From a virus, in IMG/VR virus record IMGVR_UViG_3300031646_000019, positions 1 to 24,607 of that record: a stretch of 24,607 bases of DNA; one strand, written 5' to 3'. The notes below the pieces were generated by a model. That model was given only the letters and a program-made list of their open reading frames with translations. It had not been told where the DNA came from and did no database searches. Positions 1 through 5,365 of this stretch are shown one piece after another. The position numbers were made by a program, and so were the translations under genes. How positions within the stretch are numbered: position 1 is the first letter of the stretch; the number at the start of each line of letters is the position of its first letter.

Positions 1-8
1 CTGCACGT

Positions 9-71
9 GTTCGTCATGGTTCGTCCTGCTCTATCATGGGTTGGTCATGGGTTCGTCATGGGTCATCCTGG
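9..71. repeat. Iteron-like array of an 11-bp repeat at the left edge
   Basis: The unit TTCGTCATGGG occurs as a degenerate head-to-tail series. The clearest adjacent copies are at 41-51 (one mismatch) and 52-62, with further full or partial copies at 10-19, 20-28, 32-40 and 63-71. An inverted copy (CCATGACGAA) lies at 108-117, and another forward pair is at 206-223. An AT-rich stretch follows at 139-150. Spacing of about one helical turn next to a replication module suggests binding sites for an initiator or repressor, or an origin; this is inference. The array may continue left of the window. Confidence 0.55.
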
Positions 72-223
72 TTGTAAGTCTAGTAACCACAACAACTTAA
101 GGTACAGCCATGACGAAGTATGACCCTTTTGGGGGTAAAGTAATATTAAGGGATGGGCTTAGACTCTCTCTGCTCTGTACGGTAACAAGTCTTTAGGGCT
201 GAAACCGTCATGGTTCGTCCTGC
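12..223 (+). repeat. 18-bp perfect direct repeat (12-29 and 206-223)
   Basis: The sequence CGTCATGGTTCGTCCTGC is found identically at 12-29 and 206-223, 194 bp apart. Both copies are combinations of the 11-bp iteron unit. The stretch 1-239 holds no convincing gene: only very short frames (under 30 codons) are present on either strand. The repeats therefore flank or form part of a regulatory or origin-like region downstream of the nuclease gene. Confidence 0.6.
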
Positions 224-239
224 CCCATAATGACGCACT

Positions 240-758
240 CTAGTCCAGCCGATCCATGAGTCGCTTCCGCAGCCACAACCACTCCCGACGGTAGCACCCT
301 GTCAGGAAACGGGCTGTGAGATCCGTGGCTCTCTTCCTATCCCCTGCAACGGTTACGGGTATCCCCATGCTCATGATCGAGCACAGAGTCCCCTTGACGT
401 GGTTCGGGGTGACCTTGCGGGATCTCCAGCCTCCCATGTCGATCTGATCCCACGAACAGTCAATCATTAGCATGCGGTGCTTGAAGTGCTTGAGGCGGTG
501 CATTTGATCCATGAACCGATCCCTCTGCGAACCCACACACTTGATCAGGTCGTCCAGGGACTTTCTCTCGACTGTCATGTCCGTCTCGAAGTTTCTTACG
601 CTATAATCCCCTGTAACAAGTGCGTGCTTGATCGTAGGGTTCTTGAACTTGTATGGCTTCTGCTCACGGGTGTCAACGACGATAATGCAAGGTGGCGGTT
701 CCTTTGGGATATGTATCAGTGGATCCTCCATGTGTTTTATTAGATCTACATTTGGCAC
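240..758 (-). CDS. ERCC4/XPF-family nuclease
   Basis: This 172-residue protein is a compact ERCC4-type nuclease domain with little else. The VDTREQ motif at residues 28-33 gives D29, R31 and E32. GDY at 50-52 and VERKSLDD at 63-70 match the family signature GD...ERKxxxD, which binds the metal and cuts branched or flapped DNA. Phage members usually act in recombination or replication-fork processing; a role here beside primase-helicase and SSB is inferred. The start is GTG at 758, chosen because AAGGAG at 764-769 lies five bases upstream. The gene has its own promoter (832-860) and a terminator hairpin in its leader (774-813), so expression is probably attenuated. No helicase domain is fused, as is normal for phage versions. 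Confidence 0.88.
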   Translation of the reverse strand: MPNVDLIKHMEDPLIHIPKEPPPCIIVVDTREQKPYKFKNPTIKHALVTGDYSVRNFETDMTVERKSLDDLIKCVGSQRDRFMDQMHRLKHFKHRMLMIDCSWDQIDMGGWRSRKVTPNHVKGTLCSIMSMGIPVTVAGDRKRATDLTARFLTGCYRREWLWLRKRLMDRLD

Positions 759-773
759 GACTTCTCCTTCTGT

Positions 774-813
774 AAGAAAAATGGAGTGCCTCAGAAGCCC
801 ACTGAGACACTCC
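774..813 (-). terminator. Intrinsic terminator / attenuator in nuclease leader
   Basis: Arms at 783-794 and 802-813 form a 12-bp stem with a 7-base loop. In minus-strand RNA the single imperfect position is a G-U wobble, whereas in plus-strand RNA it is a C-A mismatch, so the structure favours the minus strand. It is followed on that strand by A, five U, C, UU (782-774), a normal intrinsic terminator tail. It lies between the minus-strand promoter at 832-860 and the nuclease ribosome binding site at 764-769. A small competing hairpin (CTCC at 817-820 pairing with GGAG at 810-813) could act as antiterminator. Confidence 0.7.
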
Positions 814-828
814 TACGGAGAGTACGTA

Positions 829-1116
829 ATGATTAAACAAAACACTCTGGTCGTTGTCAAGTGGGTCGATATAGTAGGGGACGACTCCTGGACAACTCTC
901 AAGGAAGCACGCCGTATAACCACCCACCCATTCGTGTCCATTGGTTGGGTCCTATCTCACACGAAGACGATGCTGGTGATCACCTCCTGCTATTCCCCCA
1001 AGGACGACACCGTGGGATCAGTGACCTCCATTCCGGCTGGTGCCGTGGAGAAGATCACGGAAATGAACAGGGTAATGAAGCCCGGTCCCCCGGATCCGAC
1101 TAGTCCATCCAACTGA
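829..1116 (+). CDS. Small phage protein of unknown function
   Basis: This 95-residue protein stands alone on the plus strand within a leftward module. It begins with a strand-like stretch (VVVKWVDIVGDDSW, residues 8-21) and a central region THPFVSIGWVLSH followed by MLVITSCYSP. This recalls a loose class of roughly 80-100 residue phage proteins with a KW-D start, a GW-V middle and a basic or IP-rich end; the resemblance is from memory and no function is known. ATG at 829 was preferred over an in-frame ATG at 781 because CGGAG at 816-820 precedes it by eight bases and the upstream extension overlaps the hairpin. The 3' end overlaps the convergent primase gene by 17 bases. No clear plus-strand promoter was found. 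Confidence 0.65.
   Translation: MIKQNTLVVVKWVDIVGDDSWTTLKEARRITTHPFVSIGWVLSHTKTMLVITSCYSPKDDTVGSVTSIPAGAVEKITEMNRVMKPGPPDPTSPSN
832..860 (-). promoter_or_regulatory. Sigma70-type promoter for the nuclease gene
   Basis: On the minus strand TTGACA (860-855) is followed after exactly 17 bases by TTTAAT (837-832), giving 6/6 and 5/6 matches to consensus. Transcription would begin near 825 and run through the terminator hairpin into the nuclease gene. The -10 box abuts the ATG of the opposing plus-strand gene at 829, and the -35 box lies inside that gene. Confidence 0.65.
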
Positions 1117-3298
1117 TACGCTCCTCTTGTTTCTCTGTGATCCCGTGGAGGTACACGTCACCACCCCTCTTGCCCTTGTCGATCCTGCACCGATTGTCGC
1201 CCTCGCCGATCATACGACCGTGACTCAACCGTCCAAAGTTGTTAATGTTCAAGCCGGGCTTCTGACCCCTTCTCCTGCACCATTCAGTGAATGCCTCGTA
1301 GACCTGACTGATACGTACACGCCCAGTACTGAAGGGTTCGTACTTCTCATGGAGGAACACAGAGATCACGTCTTCACTATCCTTGTAGTCTTCCAGTGCT
1401 GCACGGCAGGCTTCAGGCTCCTCTAGCCCCTCTTGAAGGAATCCCTGAGTACCCTCGATTAGCCACGACATGATCTGGTCTCGCTCGTCATCCACCAACC
1501 TGCGCATAAGGCCCCGCTCTTGGGCATGCTCAGGGATAATGACCGGGAAGTGGATCAGGGCCATACGCCTCCATAGGCCGTGCGACATGTCGTTCACGGT
1601 AGGCAGGTAGTTCGACATGATGAGGAAACTGGTCACCGGACGGAAAGAGAAGTGTCTGCCATAAAGATGTCGTCCACTTATCAGAGCCTCACCCCCTGTG
1701 AGCATCTTGAACCGCTCGTCGTTTAACTGCGTGTTGCTGCCGAACTCGTGAACCAGACCCACTCGCTTCCCTTGGAGGCTGGCTACCTTTGTCTCGCCAC
1801 CCTCGCCTCCTGTGAGCGTGCTCGCCGGAACTGGGAAGCAGTACTCGCCCAGGCACCCCTGAAGGATACCAGCCAGCACCGACTTCCCATTCGCTCCGTC
1901 TCCGAACATGATCAGGGCCTTGGAGTCACCTACGTTACCCAGCAGGCATGACCCCAGTCTCTTTTGGAGGTAACGGATAACGTCCGCCTCCCCATTGAAG
2001 ATCTCGTCGAGGAACTTCAGGAAGCCCTCTGGCTTGCCACAACCAGCAGTGTAGTTACTAGGGAGTATGTTAGTTACGTGGTCGTCACGGTTGTGCTCAC
2101 CTTGGTGGTACTTCCCGTCCTCGGTAAAGGTCAGGGTGCAGTTCTGGAAGTTCACCTTCATTGGGTCGTTGTCGAAGTCCTCTGCGTTGATACGACACTC
2201 CCGTACGGTTGAGGAGAGCGCCAGGATATCCTTGATCTTTCGGTATGTAAGGCTTCGGGAGCATAGGCTACTGAGTCTTTCATGAGCACCACCAGCCTCC
2301 CCAGCCTGTAGTCGAAGCATGTTGATGTAAGCACCCACCATGTTCAATGCTTCGTTCTCGTCACGACCCCAGTACTTGCCGTTATAGAGGAGCCACCCCA
2401 GGCCCTCTTCGTACTTGAGGTTGTCTCCACGCTCACTGATAAAGGAGATCGCTATCTCCCTTTCAATCGCCTCGGGGAAACTCGGTTCTTGATCGGTAGC
2501 CCCGGTAGCGTTCTCCTGGTTACGTGCATGGGCGTAGGCAGAGGATACAGTTGTGCCGACCTCCTCCGGGCTGAGTGGTGGACGGCAATAGACCTCGTTC
2601 ATTCCCCAGATAACATTGTATGCAGTGTCCCTGGTGACTCCAAGGTTTCTCTGCCTTACAGCCTCACGGAAGATAGCGTTGTTCCGCTCACCGCTGTTGA
2701 CCACCAAGTCCTTGTCGGGGAATCTGTGTATGGGGTAGGTGTTGCCCCTGGAACACAACATGTGGGTTTCGTATCGTTCCGGTCTCTTCATGTTGACTGT
2801 ACCAGGGATACGCATGATCCGGGCAGGCTCGGCGCATTGAGGGTCCCCAGACATAGACTTCGACAGTATCTGTAGCCTCTTCTTGAAGTCCCCACGCTCG
2901 TCCATGGTACGTAGTGGTGCGGGTTTGTCTAGGCACCAATAGCAGTGTGCGCCACCTCCGGTAGACACGACGACTGTCGGGGCGGGGTATCCCGCCAATC
3001 TAGCACGTTCGTCGAGGGTTTCTAGGGTTATTTCGGGGTCGTCTACGTCAACCCATAGTGCTCTGGAGTGGAGTAGGTTGCCCTGTCCCCCATTCCCTTC
3101 TGCGGATCTACGAACGGCTACACCGAATCCTGAGTTGGACAACTGCGTTTGAGCCCGCTCGACTTGTGTCCATAGTAGGTCGTCGTCACCGTAGGCTAGC
3201 ATTGTGCTGAAGTTGCCTGTCGGGTTTGGGGCCCCGAACCCCCGTACGTTGATTATCTCACCTTCGTTGAATAGGGAATCTAATAGGTCGCTATGCAT
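1100..3298 (-). CDS. Primase (AEP-type)/SF3 helicase, D5-like
   Basis: This 732-residue replication protein combines primase and helicase. The N-terminal archaeo-eukaryotic primase domain shows LWVDVDD at 81-87 (metal-binding acids), STGGGAHCYW at 112-121 (catalytic histidine region) and RIPGTVNMK at 163-171. A PriCT-like helical domain spans about 206-258, and a D5_N-like region about 280-410. The superfamily 3 ATPase has Walker A FGDGANGKS at 465-473, a Walker B-like strand LVHEF at 515-519, motif C LIMSNYLP at 559-566 and a probable arginine finger in GLWRRM at 574-579. It should prime and unwind phage DNA as a hexamer. The ATG at 3298 overlaps the upstream 60-residue gene by eight bases, so translation is probably coupled. 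It converges with the small plus-strand gene. No DNA polymerase is seen nearby. Confidence 0.92.
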   Translation of the reverse strand: MHSDLLDSLFNEGEIINVRGFGAPNPTGNFSTMLAYGDDDLLWTQVERAQTQLSNSGFGVAVRRSAEGNGGQGNLLHSRALWVDVDDPEITLETLDERARLAGYPAPTVVVSTGGGAHCYWCLDKPAPLRTMDERGDFKKRLQILSKSMSGDPQCAEPARIMRIPGTVNMKRPERYETHMLCSRGNTYPIHRFPDKDLVVNSGERNNAIFREAVRQRNLGVTRDTAYNVIWGMNEVYCRPPLSPEEVGTTVSSAYAHARNQENATGATDQEPSFPEAIEREIAISFISERGDNLKYEEGLGWLLYNGKYWGRDENEALNMVGAYINMLRLQAGEAGGAHERLSSLCSRSLTYRKIKDILALSSTVRECRINAEDFDNDPMKVNFQNCTLTFTEDGKYHQGEHNRDDHVTNILPSNYTAGCGKPEGFLKFLDEIFNGEADVIRYLQKRLGSCLLGNVGDSKALIMFGDGANGKSVLAGILQGCLGEYCFPVPASTLTGGEGGETKVASLQGKRVGLVHEFGSNTQLNDERFKMLTGGEALISGRHLYGRHFSFRPVTSFLIMSNYLPTVNDMSHGLWRRMALIHFPVIIPEHAQERGLMRRLVDDERDQIMSWLIEGTQGFLQEGLEEPEACRAALEDYKDSEDVISVFLHEKYEPFSTGRVRISQVYEAFTEWCRRRGQKPGLNINNFGRLSHGRMIGEGDNRCRIDKGKRGGDVYLHGITEKQEERISWMD

Positions 3299-3473
3299 CG
3301 CCTATGAACCTTTCGTGTGGGAGCAGTTGTGCTACAAGTCCCCGTATGTGTAGTTTGGGGACCTGCAACTCGCCGAAGGGCTCGCTGGTGTGTGCCCTAA
3401 AAAGTTGTATCGTGACTGTGTCCTTGTCGATATGCACACGTGTGACAACGTCGTATAGAACGTCACCCATCAT
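3291..3473 (-). CDS. Hypothetical 60-residue protein
   Basis: I do not recognise this protein. It starts MMGDVLYDVV, is mixed in charge, has no cysteine, signal or membrane segment, and looks like one small beta-rich domain (alternating VTRVHIDKDTVTIQLF at residues 10-25). Its first ATG overlaps the stop of the upstream gene as ATGA, and AAAGGG lies four bases upstream of it; the second ATG (3470) would have seven-base spacing. Its stop overlaps the primase-helicase start by eight bases. Both overlaps place it in the leftward replication operon, so a role as a primase accessory factor is possible but unsupported by motifs. Confidence 0.7.
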   Translation of the reverse strand: MMGDVLYDVVTRVHIDKDTVTIQLFRAHTSEPFGELQVPKLHIRGLVAQLLPHERFIGDA

Positions 3474-4063
3474 AGAACCCTTTCTAGAAGTTCCAGGAAC
3501 CTACCCAGGGACTTCGACTTTGCGTGCCTCAGTGCGTGTCGCTTACAGTCGAACCTGTATCCTTCGTCATGGTGTGTGGGATACCAGCCTTTGCCGTCTT
3601 TACTGACAAGGGACGCCCTGGTATGGGAGATTGGGTTGTACCACTTCCTGCCGTACACCTTGTTCCCCTTGTTGGTATACCATTCAGCGAAGTCGGTCTC
3701 GTCACTGGTCCCGCATGCCGCCAACTCCATTTCACGAATGACTTTCCATCTGCGCTTCTGTAGGTTGTTGTTTGACAGGTGGCATATCGCAGCCTCTGAG
3801 GATATGAAGTCTGGCTCGGTGCGGAGTTTAACGAAGTGGTTAATGTAGTACATTAGTCTGGTTCGCCATTGTGGGGAGGTATCCCTGCCGTGGTCGAAGT
3901 GTCGGAGGTAAATCCATTCGAGGTCTTCTGACGACATAAGGGGTGGTACTATTTTACGGAAGTCCTCGATAGAGGGAAGGTTGAACCGGATCATGTGTGG
4001 GGTGACTGGGTAGTGTTCTCCTCTGCCGCACATCTGCTCGAATATGTGGTCTTCTATTTTCAT
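3470..4063 (-). CDS. Hypothetical protein in the replication operon
   Basis: This is a 197-residue protein that I do not recognise. It is rich in basic and aromatic residues, with several tryptophans and histidines and a lysine/arginine-rich C-terminus (CKRHALRHAKSKSLGRFLE), which would suit nucleic-acid binding; that is inference. Only two to three cysteines are present, with no zinc-finger spacing. I chose the ATG at 4063, with AGAAAGA upstream, because the residues before it in the longer frame (GTG at 4099, twelve more residues) do not look like a conserved N-terminus. The gene overlaps the next one by ATGA and lies 65 bases after SSB, so it belongs to the SSB-primase operon. Confidence 0.7.
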   Translation of the reverse strand: MKIEDHIFEQMCGRGEHYPVTPHMIRFNLPSIEDFRKIVPPLMSSEDLEWIYLRHFDHGRDTSPQWRTRLMYYINHFVKLRTEPDFISSEAAICHLSNNNLQKRRWKVIREMELAACGTSDETDFAEWYTNKGNKVYGRKWYNPISHTRASLVSKDGKGWYPTHHDEGYRFDCKRHALRHAKSKSLGRFLELLERVL

Positions 4064-4128
4064 TGAAGTCTTTCTAAGGTTTGGTGGCCACGCATCCACG
4101 GCGCAGCCACCGTCCTTATTCAGCGGGA

Positions 4129-4518
4129 CTAGAAGGGTGTCTCCTGGGTTTCCGGGGCCCGAGTTTTCTTGGGAGCAGCCACGTATTCCTCAGATTCGGC
4201 CCACGCCTTGCACTTGACGAACTGGACATTGTTGCACTCGACAATGACAGCCTTCCGTGGTTCTCCGTCACGAGTCTTGTACTCGTCAATGCGGAGGGTT
4301 CCAGTGATAAGCACTGAGTCGCCTTTCACCAGATACTTCTCGCAGTTGTCGGCTCCCTTTCCGTAGACCGTTACGTCGAGGAAGTTGGTGTGCTTCCTGT
4401 CCGCTGAACCGAGGTTGTTGGCGATCCGGAACTCTGCTACTTTCGTTCCGTTCTTGGTGACGTCCGTCTCAGGGGAACCAACGAGGTTTCCTGAGATGGT
4501 AAGATTGTTGAACTGCAT
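4129..4518 (-). CDS. ssb: Single-stranded DNA-binding protein (SSB)
   Basis: This 129-residue OB-fold protein closely follows bacterial SSB: an N-terminal strand (LTISGNLVGSPE, residues 6-17), VAEFRIANN at 27-35, FLDVTVYGKGADNCEKYLVKG at 47-66 (split by conserved positions) and ITGTLRIDEYKTRDGEPR at 71-88. The tail is short (about 25 residues) and ends ETPF, a reduced form of the acidic PF tip that recruits partner proteins. It would coat single strands at the phage fork. The start is firm: AGGAGG lies eight to nine bases upstream of ATG. A promoter at 4556-4585 precedes it, making it the first gene of the leftward operon. It is slightly shorter than chromosomal SSB (around 150-180 residues), as is common in phages. 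Confidence 0.95.
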   Translation of the reverse strand: MQFNNLTISGNLVGSPETDVTKNGTKVAEFRIANNLGSADRKHTNFLDVTVYGKGADNCEKYLVKGDSVLITGTLRIDEYKTRDGEPRKAVIVECNNVQFVKCKAWAESEEYVAAPKKTRAPETQETPF

Positions 4519-4555
4519 TGCAGTCCTCCTAACTAGGGGTACTAAACGGCGGGAG

Positions 4556-4585
4556 ACCGTACCACGACCCTGACGTCCTTGTCAA
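4556..4585 (-). promoter_or_regulatory. Promoter for leftward SSB-primase operon
   Basis: On the minus strand TTGACA (4585-4580) is followed by 18 bases and TACGGT (4561-4556), with an extended -10 TG at 4564-4563. The start would be near 4549, about 30 bases before the SSB start. The -35 is perfect; the -10 matches only at the most important positions, and the TG helps compensate. It shares TTGACAAGGA with the capsid promoter. Confidence 0.5.
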
Positions 4586-4602
4586 ACATTTTCTGAGAGT
4601 AT

Positions 4603-4803
4603 TCATAAGTCGGTTCTGAACACCAACTTGGAGCCGACTAATCTTCTCGCCCCGTTGTCTGGCCTCTTATCGACGAACGCTTCGATCAGGAGAGCCAGGT
4701 CGTAGGTGCAGACAGGGCAGATGAAGTGGATCTCCGCCACGGCCTTGATAGCGGTGGGTGTGTGGTCGTATACTTCTCGGCAGCGGTCACACTTGAATGC
4801 CAT
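4603..4803 (-). CDS. Small zinc-ribbon protein
   Basis: This 66-residue protein has two CxxC knuckles, CDRC at residues 5-8 and CPVC about 22 residues later, which is the arrangement of a zinc ribbon. The C-terminal half is helical (DLALLIEAF) and then basic. Such phage proteins often contact DNA, RNA polymerase or nucleases, but the partner here is unknown. I chose ATG at 4803 with GGAA six bases upstream; a TTG at 4836 would add eleven residues. Its 5' end overlaps the plus-strand late promoter, and only 25 bases separate its start from that of the small terminase. No clear promoter of its own was found, so transcription may come from within the terminase gene. Confidence 0.6.
   Translation of the reverse strand: MAFKCDRCREVYDHTPTAIKAVAEIHFICPVCTYDLALLIEAFVDKRPDNGARRLVGSKLVFRTDL
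4745..4774 (+). promoter_or_regulatory. Promoter for the late structural operon
   Basis: TTGATA (4745-4750) and TATACT (4769-4774) are separated by 18 bases, each 5/6 to the sigma70 consensus. Transcription would start near 4781, giving a leader of about 48 bases before the small terminase start. It lies inside the opposite-strand zinc-ribbon gene. Confidence 0.55.
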
Positions 4804-4828
4804 GGTAGTTCCAAACGGAAGAGTTAAT

Positions 4829-5365
4829 GTGTCCAATCCAGACCCGCCAAAGGTGAATCCAAATAGGCAGTCCGACTATGAAGACATGATGCTCCGTCTC
4901 GGAGTAAAGAACAAGTTGAAAGAGGCTGTAGAGTCTGGACACTCCTTCGAGGCGGCATGTGAACTGGTCGGAATACCTTATGAGTATGCGTTCTCGGCGA
5001 GCCAGACGGACGATGACTTTCGTGAGATATGGCAGTTATCGAGGGCGAATGGGTCTGTAGATACGCTTCCCTGCCCAAGCACTGTGTGGCGAGACGGCCA
5101 TGAGGTCAAGGCGGAGTTCTTGAACATGTTGGTCGAAGTCGGACTGTTCAATAAACTGGTACACATGGCTGCTCTTGCGGAGCCCGGAACTGTGCAGGGT
5201 GACAAGGTGCTAATGTTTTTCGGCAGGAGCGTTCTACCTCAGGTTCTGCCAAAGAAGGATGAGGACGACAAGAGCGAAGTGCGGCTCAACCAAAAGTCCG
5301 ACAAGGAACTGGTGGAAATGTTGAACTCCTTACAGAGGGGTAGGCTTAGCCTAGATGGAGAATGA
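4829..5365 (+). CDS. terS: Probable terminase small subunit
   Basis: This 178-residue protein is assigned mainly by position, directly upstream of and overlapping the large terminase. It contains a plausible helix-turn-helix early on (KEAVESGHSFEAACELVGIP, about residues 31-50), which suits recognition of the packaging site, a central helical region, and a charged C-terminus (KKDEDDKSEVRL) of the type that contacts the large subunit. GTG at 4829 is preferred because GGAAGAG at 4817-4823 sits five bases upstream and MSNPDPPKVN is a natural-looking start; an in-frame ATG at 4802 lacks a site. It is the first gene of the rightward operon. It could instead be an unrelated DNA-binding protein. Confidence 0.75.
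   Translation: MSNPDPPKVNPNRQSDYEDMMLRLGVKNKLKEAVESGHSFEAACELVGIPYEYAFSASQTDDDFREIWQLSRANGSVDTLPCPSTVWRDGHEVKAEFLNMLVEVGLFNKLVHMAALAEPGTVQGDKVLMFFGRSVLPQVLPKKDEDDKSEVRLNQKSDKELVEMLNSLQRGRLSLDGE
5335..5357 (+). promoter_or_regulatory. Hairpin between ribosome binding site and terL start
   Basis: GAGGGG (5335-5340) is followed by a perfect 5-bp hairpin (5341-5345 with 5349-5353, loop TTA), one base, then the ATG at 5355. Linear spacing of 14 bases is too long for an efficient site; folding brings the two elements together, much as described for T4 gene 25. A weaker AGG inside the hairpin (5342-5344) is the alternative. Confidence 0.35.

Noticed and set aside
110-196. 28-codon plus-strand frame starting MTKYDPFGG with TTAAGG seven bases upstream
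   Set aside because: It is very short, its start lies in the inverted iteron copy, and the sequence looks random after the first half. Without conservation data it cannot be called a gene.
146-211. 21-codon minus-strand frame starting MTVSALK downstream of AGGA within the 18-bp repeat
   Set aside because: The start is a by-product of the repeat sequence, and similar tiny frames arise from other repeat copies. No protein-like pattern.
781-828. Earlier in-frame ATG (781) for the small plus-strand gene
   Set aside because: No ribosome binding site lies upstream and the extra residues are encoded by the terminator hairpin. The ATG at 829 has CGGAG at proper spacing.
673-1103. Overlapping frames on both strands between the nuclease and primase (minus 673-927, plus 861-1103)
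   Set aside because: They are shadows of the nuclease and the 95-residue gene in other frames, with no ribosome sites or protein-like patterns.
3563-3572. Copy of the iteron core TTCGTCATGG inside the 197-residue gene
   Set aside because: One 10-base match on either strand in 24 kb is not very unlikely, and here it encodes a normal His-Asp-Glu stretch.
4802-4804. ATG at 4802 as the small terminase start, sharing CATG with the opposing zinc-ribbon start
   Set aside because: No ribosome site precedes it on the plus strand, while GTG at 4829 has GGAAGAG at good spacing. The shared CATG is probably chance.
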